From positions 46,558 to 110,557 of the forward strand of contig NZ_LMFP01000013.1 of assembly GCF_001426885.1 (NCBI RefSeq): a DNA stretch of 64,000 nucleotides, written 5' to 3'. A program made the position numbers and the translations under genes. Positions 1-10,244 of this stretch are shown piece after piece (within the stretch, counting starts at the first letter, position 1; each line of letters begins with the position of its first letter). Under the pieces are notes generated by a model. That model made no database searches and had not been told where the DNA came from. It worked only from the letters and a program-made list of their open reading frames with translations. This stretch comes from Pelomonas sp. Root1444 (GTDB taxonomy: Bacteria > Pseudomonadota > Gammaproteobacteria > Burkholderiales > Burkholderiaceae_C).

Positions 1-315
1 GATGGCGTGCGTGCTGACGCTGCCCATCAGCAGCGTGTGGCCGTCGCTGGCGACGGCGACCTCGGCGCTGCCGATGTTGCCGTCGGCACCGGGCCGGTTC
101 TCGATGACGACCGGCTGGCCCAGGCCACGCTGCAGCTCGGGTGCGAGCAGGCGCGCGGCCAGGTCGGCCGCGCCACCCGGCGGGTAGGGCACGACGATGC
201 GCAACGGCCGCGTCGGCCACGCGGCCAAGGGCTGCGCCGACGCGACAGGGGCGCCGGCAGCGGCCAGCCACAACAGCAGGCTGCGGCGCGGGATCGGCGT
301 CATGTCGGTGGCCAT
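1..315 (-). CDS. Bug/TctC-family periplasmic solute-binding protein (N-terminal part, cut by window edge)
   Basis: The first 105 residues are visible. They start with a signal peptide carrying an Arg-Arg pair before a Leu-rich core (PRRSLLLWLAAAG) and ending near ASAQ. The mature start reads WPTRPLRIVVPYPPGG, then VIENRPGADGNIG, the hallmark opening of the Bug family of tripartite-tricarboxylate-type binding proteins. Such proteins bind small carboxylates in the periplasm, and Burkholderiales carry dozens of them, so the ligand cannot be told. ATG at 315 and ATG at 303 are both in frame. The rest of the gene lies before base 1. It sits 20 bp upstream of the diguanylate cyclase gene that follows on the same strand. 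Confidence 0.85.
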   Translation of the reverse strand, partial: MATDMTPIPRRSLLLWLAAAGAPVASAQPLAAWPTRPLRIVVPYPPGGAADLAARLLAPELQRGLGQPVVIENRPGADGNIGSAEVAVASDGHTLLMGSVSTHAI

Positions 316-335
316 TTGCGCATCGCTGTACCGGC

Positions 336-2375
336 TCAGCCCTGCGGCCCGAGCAGCACGGTGAGCCGCACCTGGCCGTGCAGGCAGGCGGCGTCGAAGT
401 CCTGCAGGATGGCGGCCAGCGTGTCGGCGTCCACCGCCTCGACGGCGGCGATGCCGACGCCGCGGTTGCGGCCCTCGGACTTGGCCTTGTAGAGCACCAT
501 GTCGGCCCAGTTGACGGCCTGCTCCCAATGCAGGCGCAGCGCGGAGCCGCCACTGCCGCCCAGCGGGAAGCTGGCGAAGCCGACCGAGGCCGTGATGCGC
601 AGCGGGCCGTCGGGCGTGGTGATCGCTTCGCTGCCGATGCTGCGCAGCACGCGCTCGGCCATCAGGGCCAGGTCGTTGCCGGGCCGCTCGGGCGCGAAGA
701 CCAGGAACTCCTCGCCGCCCCAGCGCACCACCAGGTCGGTGTCGCGCACCGCGGCGCTGATGCGCCGGCCGACCTCGACGATGACAGCGTCGCCGGCCGC
801 ATGGCCATGCTGGTCGTTGACGTTCTTGAAGTGATCGATGTCGATCATCATCAGCGCGCCCTGGAAGCCCTCGGACCGCATCTCGCGCGCCCGCTGGTCC
901 ATGACGGCCAGGAAATGGCGGCGGTTGGACAGGTCGGTCAGCGGGTCGCGCTCGCTTTGCGCGCGCAACAGGCGCTGGTTGGCCGTCAGCCGCGCCTGCG
1001 CCCGGCGCATGCGCAGCAGCGTGAGGCCGATCAGCGCGCTCGACAGCAGCAGCAGCGCGCCGACGGCGATGCCCAGCTGGGTCGCGAGCCGGCGGTTCTC
1101 GAGCTGCTGGTCCTTGAGCTGGCCGTCGCGCGCCAAGAGGTCGAGGTCACGCTGCCTGGCGGCGCTGTCGTACTTGCGGCGCAGCTCCTCGAGCGCGCTG
1201 GCGCGATTGCGCTCGTTGCTCTTCGCATTGAGCTCGCGCTCGGCGTGGAAGGCGGCCAGCGCCTCCTTGTACTGGCCCGCCTCGGCCCAGCTGTCGCTGA
1301 GCTCGCGCAGTTCCCGGGCGCGCGGCACCAGTTCGGCCGGGTCGGCGCCGAACTCGCCGACCCGGGCGAGCTCCTGGCGTGCCGCGTCGAACTGGCGCAG
1401 CTTGATGTGGGCGAGGGCGAGGTTGTGGTGCAGGCCGCGTTCGAAGAGCCGATCGCGGAAGCGCTGCAGCACGGGCATCGCCCGCTGGCCGGTGACCAGG
1501 GCCTCCTTCAGCAAGCCCTGGCGCATCAGGGCGTCCACCTGGTTGGACTGCAGGATGGCGGTCAGGTGGGGCGCGTCGGCCTGCGCGGCCAGCTGCAGGG
1601 CGACATCCAGCGCGTCGCGCGCGCCTTCGCGGTTGCCGGCGCGGTGCTCGACGACGCCTTCGTAGTTGCGCACGCGGGCGCTTGCGACCAGGTCGCCCTG
1701 GGCCTCGGCCAGTGCCGCGCGAATCTCGGCGCGGGCCGCGTCGCCATGCTCCCGGGTCTGCAGCACGCCGGCCAGCATGCCGTGGGCGAGCGCCGCGAGA
1801 TGCCGGTCCTTGCCGGCGCGGGCCAGCGCGAGCGCGCGGCGCAGGCTGGCCTCGGCGTCGATGAAGGCGCCCTGGGCGTACTGCTGGCGGTGCAGCAGGC
1901 GCAGCGCCTCCCAGGCGCTTTGGACATCGCAGTCCAGCACCTCCACGGCGCGCACCTCGTCGCCGGCCGGGCAGTGCTTGTCCAGGCCCGTCAGCGCGCG
2001 CGCGGCCAGCGCGCCGGCGGGCTTGCCCAGGCGCTCCTGGATCAGCGCGCGCAGCACCCAGCTGCGGTCGACGCCGCCCTCGTGCGACAACAGCTGCACC
2101 GCAACGGCATCGGCCGCATCGGTCTGGCCGCCGGCCAGCAGCACGCGGCCGCGCGCCAGCAGCCAGGCGGCCTCGCGTGCGGGCGTCATGTCTGCGGGCC
2201 AGCGGCGGTCCAGCTCGGCCCGCATGGCGTCGGGGTCGTCGAAGGCGCGGCGCGTGAGGGTGGCCAGCAGGCTGCGCTCGGCCAGAAGGTCGGTCCGGAG
2301 GTCAGCGGCGGGCGCGGCCGGTGACGCCGCAGCGGCCAGCAGCAGCAGCACGAAGGCGATCAGGGCGGCTCTCAT
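336..2375 (-). CDS. Membrane diguanylate cyclase with periplasmic TPR-like sensor (second of tandem pair)
   Basis: Predicted 679-residue enzyme making cyclic di-GMP from two GTP. Order: signal peptide (residues 1-24), an Ala/Leu-rich helical-repeat region resembling TPRs (about 30-400), a coiled stretch, one membrane helix (about 433-455), then a GGDEF domain. The active-site loop is GGEEF near residue 552, and RDTD five residues before it fits the RxxD inhibitory I-site, so it should be active and product-inhibited. The ATG at 2375 overlaps the TGA of the upstream cyclase by 4 bp (ATGA), which decides the start and implies translational coupling. The signal sensed by the periplasmic repeats is unknown. 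Confidence 0.9.
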   Translation of the reverse strand: MRAALIAFVLLLLAAAASPAAPAADLRTDLLAERSLLATLTRRAFDDPDAMRAELDRRWPADMTPAREAAWLLARGRVLLAGGQTDAADAVAVQLLSHEGGVDRSWVLRALIQERLGKPAGALAARALTGLDKHCPAGDEVRAVEVLDCDVQSAWEALRLLHRQQYAQGAFIDAEASLRRALALARAGKDRHLAALAHGMLAGVLQTREHGDAARAEIRAALAEAQGDLVASARVRNYEGVVEHRAGNREGARDALDVALQLAAQADAPHLTAILQSNQVDALMRQGLLKEALVTGQRAMPVLQRFRDRLFERGLHHNLALAHIKLRQFDAARQELARVGEFGADPAELVPRARELRELSDSWAEAGQYKEALAAFHAERELNAKSNERNRASALEELRRKYDSAARQRDLDLLARDGQLKDQQLENRRLATQLGIAVGALLLLSSALIGLTLLRMRRAQARLTANQRLLRAQSERDPLTDLSNRRHFLAVMDQRAREMRSEGFQGALMMIDIDHFKNVNDQHGHAAGDAVIVEVGRRISAAVRDTDLVVRWGGEEFLVFAPERPGNDLALMAERVLRSIGSEAITTPDGPLRITASVGFASFPLGGSGGSALRLHWEQAVNWADMVLYKAKSEGRNRGVGIAAVEAVDADTLAAILQDFDAACLHGQVRLTVLLGPQG

Positions 2376-4519
2376 GCGTTGGCCGGCCGCGGGCCGCCGT
2401 CGAGGGAGGGCACGGCGCTGGCGGACGGCGCCGTGGCCACGCCGGGGCCGCTCAGCGCCAGCAGGCCGACCCGGCCTTCGCTCCAGGCGGCCTCCAGGCG
2501 CGCCGTCAGCTGGGCCGCGGCGATGGCGTCGGCAGCATCGATGCGCTCGACGCCATAGGCCTTGTTGCGGCCATGGCCCTTGGCGAGGTAGAGCACGGTG
2601 TCGACGAGGTCGATGGCACGCTCCCACGACAAGCGCAGGCCGTGCGGCGGCACCGGCAGGCTGACGAAGCCGACGGAGGCGGTGACGGGGATGTCGCGGC
2701 CCGCGTGGGCGACGGGCCTGCCGCCGATCAGGTCGAGCAGGCGCTGGGCGAGCTGCGGCGCGAACAGGCCCTCGCGGGTGCGGGCGACGATGAGGAACTC
2801 CTCGCCGCCCCAGCGCACGATGAGGTCGTCGTCGCGCACCGCTTCGCGCAGCCGCCGCGCGATCTCGACGAGGACGGCGTCGCCGGCGGAGTGGCCGAAG
2901 CTGTCGTTGATGCGCTTGAAGTGGTCCACGTCGACGAGGAAGACGCTGGCCGTCAGCCCCTCGGGGCCTGACAGGCTCTTGATGGCGGCCTGGAAATGGC
3001 GGCGGTTGGCCAGGCCGGTCAGCGGGTCGGTCTCGCTCTGGCGCTTCAGCGACGCATTGCTGTGCGCCAGCGCCTCGTTGGTGCGGCGCACGCGCCGGAA
3101 GGCCTGGTAGAGCAGGCCCAGCGACGCCGCCACGCAGCCACCCAGCGCGGCCCAGAGCATCAGCGCCAGGTTGTGCTGGTGGACCTGCTCGGACTTGAGC
3201 GCGTTGTCGCGGTTGAGCAGCTCGATGTCGCGGGCGCGCTGCTCGGCGTCCTGGCGCTCCTGGGCTTCCAGCAGCAGCTTGCGTGTCTCGTCGCGCAACA
3301 CCTGCTCGCCCACGCGGCGGTGCTCGCGGTAGGCGCCGAAGGCGCCGGCCAGGTCGCCGGCCTTCTCCAGGTAGCCGGCCAGTTCGTTCCAGCTGCCCGA
3401 CGCGTAGGCGAGCGCGCCCTGCCGCTCCAGCAACGCGATGCCGGCCTGCACGTCCGCACGGCCTTCGGCGACGCGGCCCATCGCGATCTTGGCCAGCCCG
3501 ATGTTGGAGCGGGCGATGCTCTCGGCGCCGATGTTGCCCGTGGCGCGCGCCAGCGGCAGGGCCTGGCCGGCCAGCTCCAGCGCCCGCGCCGGCTGGGCGT
3601 GCTGCAGGTAGTAGTCGGCGAAGTTGGCCAGGCCGGTCGCGCGCACGGCGTCGGCGCCGGCGCGCGTAGCCTCCTCCAGCGCATCCAAGGTGGCCTGCAG
3701 CGTGATGGACTGGTCCGCATCGTCGGCATGCACGATGCCGCGCATCGTGTGGACCTGGTTCAGCGTCATCGGGTCGGGGTCCTTCAGCGCCTCGGCCAGC
3801 GCCTGCGCGACGATCTGGCGGGCGCGCGCCGGCGTGTCGGCGCGCAGCGTCGTGAAGGCCAGGTCCGACAGCGTCACCGCCACGCGCCACGGCCGGCCGA
3901 GCTGCTCGGCCAGGCGCAGCGCGCTGTGGCTTTCGGTCAGCGCGGCGTCGAGGTCGCCGATGTCGCTGGTGACGGCAGCGAGCTGGTAGTGGTGGCGCCA
4001 GCGGAAGGCGAGCCCCGCGGCGCCCAGCTGCTGGGGGTCCACCGCGGTCAGCAGCCGGCGCGCCTCGCGCAGGTCGCCCTGGGTGACCAGGTACTCGGCG
4101 CTGACGTTGGCGGCCGCGACGACCGCGTCGGCCCGCAGCGCGCCGGCCGGCCATTGGCGCAGCTGCTCCGCGATCTGGTCGCACAGCGGGCGGTCACGCG
4201 CATAGGCGGCCAGCAGGCCGCGCAGCGCCAGCGCGTCGAGCTGCGCGGCGCTGCCCGCCGGCAACCGGGCCGCGCGGGCGCGCAGCTGCTGCTCGTAGAG
4301 GGCCGGCTTGGCCCGTGCGGCACGCTCCAGGCGTTCGAAATCCTGGGCCAGGCTGGCATCGCCCGGCGCCGAGGCCGCGGCGGCCGTTGCCCGCGTGGCG
4401 CGCCCACCGGCCTCGCCGCCGTCCGAGCAGGCGGCCGCCAGCGCGAGCGCGGCCAGCGCTGCACACAGCGTCGAACGGGAAGCCAAAGGTTGGAGCATCG
4501 CGGCAATAGCGGCACGCAT
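2372..4519 (-). CDS. Membrane diguanylate cyclase with TPR-like sensor (first of tandem pair)
   Basis: About 715 residues with the same plan as its downstream neighbour: N-terminal export signal, long helical repeats, one membrane helix (near residues 450-475) and a C-terminal GGDEF domain with GGEEF at about residue 570. RDDD precedes it at I-site spacing. The two proteins look like a tandem duplication that has diverged strongly in the sensor half. The N-terminus is uncertain: GTG 4537, ATG 4519 and ATG 4498 are all in frame and none has a good ribosome site. The 4498 start would give a compact lipoprotein-like signal ending LAAAC. The stop overlaps the next start by 4 bp. Confidence 0.87.
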   Translation of the reverse strand: MRAAIAAMLQPLASRSTLCAALAALALAAACSDGGEAGGRATRATAAAASAPGDASLAQDFERLERAARAKPALYEQQLRARAARLPAGSAAQLDALALRGLLAAYARDRPLCDQIAEQLRQWPAGALRADAVVAAANVSAEYLVTQGDLREARRLLTAVDPQQLGAAGLAFRWRHHYQLAAVTSDIGDLDAALTESHSALRLAEQLGRPWRVAVTLSDLAFTTLRADTPARARQIVAQALAEALKDPDPMTLNQVHTMRGIVHADDADQSITLQATLDALEEATRAGADAVRATGLANFADYYLQHAQPARALELAGQALPLARATGNIGAESIARSNIGLAKIAMGRVAEGRADVQAGIALLERQGALAYASGSWNELAGYLEKAGDLAGAFGAYREHRRVGEQVLRDETRKLLLEAQERQDAEQRARDIELLNRDNALKSEQVHQHNLALMLWAALGGCVAASLGLLYQAFRRVRRTNEALAHSNASLKRQSETDPLTGLANRRHFQAAIKSLSGPEGLTASVFLVDVDHFKRINDSFGHSAGDAVLVEIARRLREAVRDDDLIVRWGGEEFLIVARTREGLFAPQLAQRLLDLIGGRPVAHAGRDIPVTASVGFVSLPVPPHGLRLSWERAIDLVDTVLYLAKGHGRNKAYGVERIDAADAIAAAQLTARLEAAWSEGRVGLLALSGPGVATAPSASAVPSLDGGPRPANA

Positions 4520-4620
4520 TGATGGCGCCGGGTCCACTCATTTCATCGCGTTTCCGCCGGCAAGCCGCGGGCACCGCGACGGCGGAACGTCCAAATTGCA
4601 CGCGCAGCGAGGCGTTGGCC

Positions 4621-6309
<1,689 letters not shown>

Positions 6310-6311
6310 GG

Positions 6312-7337
6312 TCACTCCAGACCTCTCAACTTCGGGTCCAACGCATCCCGCAGCGCATCCGTGAATAGCGCGAACGCGGTGACGAACACGGCCATGAAGG
6401 CGGCCACGACGGCGAGCTGCCACCAGTAGCCCAGGATCAGCTCGTTCTGCGCCTCGGCCAGCATCGTGCCCCAGGACACCTGGTCAACGCGAACGCCCAG
6501 GCCCAGGTAGCTCAGGATGACCTCGCTCTTGATGAAACTCACCACGTGCAGCGACAGCTGTACCAGCGCCACGTGGGACACATTGGGCAGGATGTGCCGG
6601 AACATGCGTGAGGCTTGCGAGGCGCCGATGGCCTCGGCCGAGCGCACATACTCGCGCCCACGGTGCTTGATGAACTCCGCCCGGATCAGGCGGTAGATGC
6701 CGGTCCAGCCGGTCAGCGCAAGGATGGACACGACCGCACCCACGCCACGCGGGAAGATGGCCGCGAAGGCAAAGATCAGCAGGATGCTGGGAATGGCCGT
6801 GAAGACGTTGTAGACCCACTCCAGCAGGTCGCCCACCTTGCCACCGAAGAATCCCGAGATGGCGCCAAGCAGGGTGCCGATCAACGTCGCGACGACGGCT
6901 GCCGCCAGGCCCACGAAGATGGACACCTCGGCGCCCTTGATGACCTTGGCCAGCACGTCGCGGCCCAGGCGGTCGCCGCCCAACGGCAGCGTCTCGGACT
7001 TGACCATCTCGTCGGTCTTGAAGGCCTTGGCGCGCTCGGCCCACTCGGCATAGCGCGGCGCCAGGGGGTCGATGTCAGACAGGTCGACGTTAGGGCCCTT
7101 GGGCGCGGCGATGGTGCCGGTGTCTTCCTGAGGCTGAGGGCCGAGCAGGGTCGGCGGCGCATTCGGCACGCCCACCTCCTGCTGCCATCTGGATGCGACC
7201 AGGTTGGTGGCGGCCAGCAGCACCAGGAGGAGGAAGGCGCCGACGACGGCCATCGACACGACGCCGACGCGGTCGGTGCGCAGGCGCCGCCAGGAAGCGG
7301 CCCAGACGCCGCCGGAGGAATTGGACACGGCGTTCAT
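6312..7337 (-). CDS. Peptide ABC transporter permease (DppC/OppC/YejE type)
   Basis: A 341-residue inner-membrane permease. One N-terminal helix (about residues 25-47) is followed by a periplasmic segment of roughly 80 residues. Then comes the family landmark LGGDRLGRDVLAKVIKGAEVS and a five-helix BPD_transp_1 domain with the EAA-type loop (EAIGASQASRMFRHILPN). The segment between helix 1 and the domain is longer than in ordinary DppC and recalls YejE. The start overlaps the stop of the upstream permease by 4 bp (7334-7337), and the ATPase gene follows 2 bp after its stop. Substrate is probably short peptides, inferred from family and gene set. Confidence 0.92.
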   Translation of the reverse strand: MNAVSNSSGGVWAASWRRLRTDRVGVVSMAVVGAFLLLVLLAATNLVASRWQQEVGVPNAPPTLLGPQPQEDTGTIAAPKGPNVDLSDIDPLAPRYAEWAERAKAFKTDEMVKSETLPLGGDRLGRDVLAKVIKGAEVSIFVGLAAAVVATLIGTLLGAISGFFGGKVGDLLEWVYNVFTAIPSILLIFAFAAIFPRGVGAVVSILALTGWTGIYRLIRAEFIKHRGREYVRSAEAIGASQASRMFRHILPNVSHVALVQLSLHVVSFIKSEVILSYLGLGVRVDQVSWGTMLAEAQNELILGYWWQLAVVAAFMAVFVTAFALFTDALRDALDPKLRGLE

Positions 7338-8272
7338 TTGAGGACGACTCGCGGGTCAACGAGCTTGTAGAGCAGGTCGACGACAAGATTCACGGTCATC
7401 GTCAACGCGGCGAGATAGATGGCGAACGCCTGAATGACCGGGTAGTCGCCGCGGTTGACCGCCAGATACAGCTCACGGCCCAGGCCAGGGATGGAGAAGA
7501 ACACCTCGATGAGAAAGCTGCCTACCAGCACGCCCGGCAGCAGCACCGAGACATTGGTCAGGATGGGGATCATCACGTTGCGCAGTACATGCTTGAGCAG
7601 CACGGTGCCCTCGGTCAGCCCCTTGGCGCGCGCTGTGCGCACATAGTCATGGCCCAGCTCGTCAAGGAAAAAGCTGCGGTACAGGCGGATCTGCGGCGCC
7701 AGCGAAACGGCCACGGCAACAAGGATGGGCAGCGGCGCATAGGTCGTTAGGTTGGTCCAGTGGCTGCCCGTCCAGCCTTGCACCGGGAACCAGCCCAGGC
7801 GAAAGGCGAAGAAGTACTGCGACAGGATCACGTAGACCAGCAGCGAAATGGACACGGCCACCGTCGTGCAGATCATCACGGCGCGGTCGGTCAGGCTGCC
7901 GCGGACGGTGGCGACGGCCAGCGCGAAAGGGATGGCCAGCAACACCTCGAGGATGAGGACGGGCACAGTCACCGTCAGCGTCGCTGGCAGCCGGGTGGCA
8001 AACAGATTGGCCACCGACTCGTTGGTGGCCCAGCTGCGGCCCCAGTCGAAGGTGACGATCTGCTTGACGAAGATCCACAGCTGCTCCCAGACCGGCTTGT
8101 TCAGGCCGAGCTGCTCGCGGATCGATTCGATCATCTCCGGGCTCGCGTTCAGGCCGCCGAGGATGACGGTCGGGTCGTTGCCGAAGTACTTGAACAGAAA
8201 GAACACCAGCAGCACGACGCCGAGCAACGTCGGGATCATCTGCCACAGGCGTCGGACGAGATAGGCCGCCAT
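7334..8272 (-). CDS. Peptide ABC transporter permease (DppB/OppB/YejB type)
   Basis: A 312-residue permease, first gene of the minus-strand transporter operon. It begins MAAYLVRRLWQMIPTLLGV, the classic OppB/DppB opening, and has about six membrane helices. The conserved ATPase-contact loop is DYVRTARAKGLTEGTVLLKHVLRN, and the C-terminus ends DLLYKLVDPRVVLK as in the family. It pairs with the DppC-like permease to form the membrane channel. Its start faces the binding-protein gene at 8417 across 144 bp, so both transcription units probably share one control region. Confidence 0.92.
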   Translation of the reverse strand: MAAYLVRRLWQMIPTLLGVVLLVFFLFKYFGNDPTVILGGLNASPEMIESIREQLGLNKPVWEQLWIFVKQIVTFDWGRSWATNESVANLFATRLPATLTVTVPVLILEVLLAIPFALAVATVRGSLTDRAVMICTTVAVSISLLVYVILSQYFFAFRLGWFPVQGWTGSHWTNLTTYAPLPILVAVAVSLAPQIRLYRSFFLDELGHDYVRTARAKGLTEGTVLLKHVLRNVMIPILTNVSVLLPGVLVGSFLIEVFFSIPGLGRELYLAVNRGDYPVIQAFAIYLAALTMTVNLVVDLLYKLVDPRVVLK

Positions 8273-8292
8273 CGGGGCTCCTAGAAACTACA

Positions 8293-8315
8293 AACCCCGC
8301 GACGGATGCGGGGTT
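8293..8315. promoter_or_regulatory. Inverted repeat in the divergent transporter/binding-protein control region
   Basis: Perfect 8-bp arms (AACCCCGC at 8293-8300, GCGGGGTT at 8308-8315) are separated by 7 bp. The repeat lies 21 bp before the permease start at 8272, within its probable leader, and about 100 bp before the ATG at 8417. It could be an operator for a dimeric regulator or a leader hairpin. I found no convincing paired promoter hexamers in the rest of 8273-8416. Confidence 0.4.
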
Positions 8316-8416
8316 ACACGGGAAAACGCGTCGGAGTCTATGCGAGTCGGCACGGGGCACGGCTTGACGGTTTCACTAGACTGCGCGCTTTTCCAGCGCC
8401 CGCGCAACCCCTCGCA

Positions 8417-10225
8417 ATGAAGCTTCACGCCCTGCTGACCGCCCTGTTGCTGACCAGCGCGCTGACCGCCACGCAAGCGCAGGGCACGCCACCGCAGAAG
8501 GTGCTGCGCTATGCCTTCAAGGTGGCGGAGACGGGCTTCGACCCGGTGCAGGTGACCGACAAGTATTCCAAGGACATCCTCGGCGGCATCCTCGACGCGC
8601 CGCTCGAATACGACTTCGGCGCCCGCCCCTTCAAGCTGCGGCCGGCGACCCTCTCGGAAATGCCCGAGATCAGCGCCGACTTCAAGACCATCACGATGCG
8701 CGTCAAGCCGGGCATCTATTTCTCCGACGACCCGGCCTTCAAGGGCAGGAAGCGTGAGCTGACGGCCGAGGACTATGTCTACAGCGTCAAGCGCCACTAC
8801 GACCCGTATTGGAAGAGCGGCAACCTCTACCTGCTGGAGAACGTCAAGATCCTGGGCCTGTCGGAGCTGCGCACCGAGGGCATGCGCGCCAGGAAGCCCT
8901 TCGACTACGACCGCCCCGTCGAAGGCCTGAAGGCGCTGGACCGCTACACCTTCCAGCTCAAGCTGGGCGTGGCCGACCCGCGCTTCATCTACCAGTTCAG
9001 CGACGCCGGCTTCCTCGGCGCCGTGGCGCGCGAGGTGGTCGAGTTCTATGGCGACAAGATCATGGAGCATCCGGTCGGGACGAACGCGTTCCGCCTGGCA
9101 GAGTGGCGGCGCAGCTCGCGCGTGGTGCTCGAGAAGAACCCCAATTTCCGCGATGTGCGCTACGCCGAGGTCGCGCCGCCGGACGCCAGTGACAAGCTCA
9201 AGGCGGAGGTCGCTGCGCTGCAGGGCCGCAAGCTGCCCATGGTGGACCGCGTCGTCATCGACATCATCGAGGAGGCGCAGCCGCGCTGGCTGTCCTTCCT
9301 GCGCGGCGAGGCCGAGGTCATCGAGGAGGTGCCCATCGACTTCGCCGGCATCGCCATCCCCGGCAACCATCTGGCACCGAACCTCGCCAAGCAAGGCATC
9401 ACGATGACGCGCTATCCGCGCGCCGACATCTCGCTGAGCTACTTCAACATGGAAGATCCGGTCGTGGGCGGCTACACGCCCGAGCGCATCGCGCTGCGCC
9501 GCGCGATCAACCTGGCCGTGGACCTGGACAAGGAAATCCGCCTGGTGCGCCGCGGCCAGGCGCTGAAGAGCCAGGGTCCCATCCCCACCGTGGCCTTCGG
9601 CCACGACCCGGCCTTCAAGTCGGAGATGAGCGAGTTCAGCCTCGCCAAGGGCAAGGCCTTGCTGGACTTGTACGGTTATGTCGACCGCGACGGCGATGGC
9701 TACCGCGAGCAGCCGGACGGCCAGCCGCTGGCCATCGAATACTCGACGCTGGCCGACGGCGAGCGCCGCCAGCTGGCCGAGCAGTGGCAAAAGAACATGG
9801 ACGCGCTCGGCATCCGCATGACGTTCAAGATCGGCAAGTTCCCCGAGCAGCTCAAGGCCGCCAACGCGGGCAAGCTGCAGATGTGGGGCGTGGGCTGGGT
9901 CGGCACGACACCCGACGGCGACACCTTCCTGGCGCTGGGCTCGAGCAAGGCCAAGGGCAAGGCCAACAAGGCGCGTTTCGACCTGCCGGCCTTCGAGGCG
10001 ATCTACGAAAAGCAGAAGGCCCTGCCCGACGGCCCGGAGCGGCTCGCGCTGATGACCGAGGCGCAGCGCCTGCTCGTCGCCTACGCGCCCTACAAGTTCC
10101 ACGTCCACCGCATCTGGACCGACATGGCCCAGCCCTGGGTCAAGGGCTACAGCCGCAACCTGTTCGTGCGCGATTTCTGGAAGTACATCGACGTCGACCC
10201 CGCGGCGATGCCTCAATCGAAGTGA
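8417..10225 (+). CDS. Extracellular solute-binding protein family 5 (peptide-type), copy 1
   Basis: A 602-residue periplasmic binding protein that should deliver peptide-like ligands to the divergent permeases. Signal peptide MKLHALLTALLLTSALTATQAQ, then the SBP_bac_5 fold: early LRYAFKVAETGFDP, the middle segment VEFYGDKIMEHPVGTNAF, and a C-terminal region with GVGWVGTTPDGDTF. The start at ATG 8417 gives a clean signal peptide, whereas upstream in-frame residues are charged and not signal-like. At about 600 residues it is somewhat longer than DppA/OppA and near YejA-type length. A paralogue follows 19 bp downstream. Confidence 0.92.
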   Translation: MKLHALLTALLLTSALTATQAQGTPPQKVLRYAFKVAETGFDPVQVTDKYSKDILGGILDAPLEYDFGARPFKLRPATLSEMPEISADFKTITMRVKPGIYFSDDPAFKGRKRELTAEDYVYSVKRHYDPYWKSGNLYLLENVKILGLSELRTEGMRARKPFDYDRPVEGLKALDRYTFQLKLGVADPRFIYQFSDAGFLGAVAREVVEFYGDKIMEHPVGTNAFRLAEWRRSSRVVLEKNPNFRDVRYAEVAPPDASDKLKAEVAALQGRKLPMVDRVVIDIIEEAQPRWLSFLRGEAEVIEEVPIDFAGIAIPGNHLAPNLAKQGITMTRYPRADISLSYFNMEDPVVGGYTPERIALRRAINLAVDLDKEIRLVRRGQALKSQGPIPTVAFGHDPAFKSEMSEFSLAKGKALLDLYGYVDRDGDGYREQPDGQPLAIEYSTLADGERRQLAEQWQKNMDALGIRMTFKIGKFPEQLKAANAGKLQMWGVGWVGTTPDGDTFLALGSSKAKGKANKARFDLPAFEAIYEKQKALPDGPERLALMTEAQRLLVAYAPYKFHVHRIWTDMAQPWVKGYSRNLFVRDFWKYIDVDPAAMPQSK

Positions 10226-10244
10226 AGCCCAATAAGGCCAAGTG

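Noticed and set aside
336..4184. A 1282-residue minus-strand frame covering both cyclase genes
   Set aside because: Only its last 680 codons are real (the second cyclase). The earlier part is the wrong frame of the first cyclase, Arg/Ala/Gly-rich and without domains.
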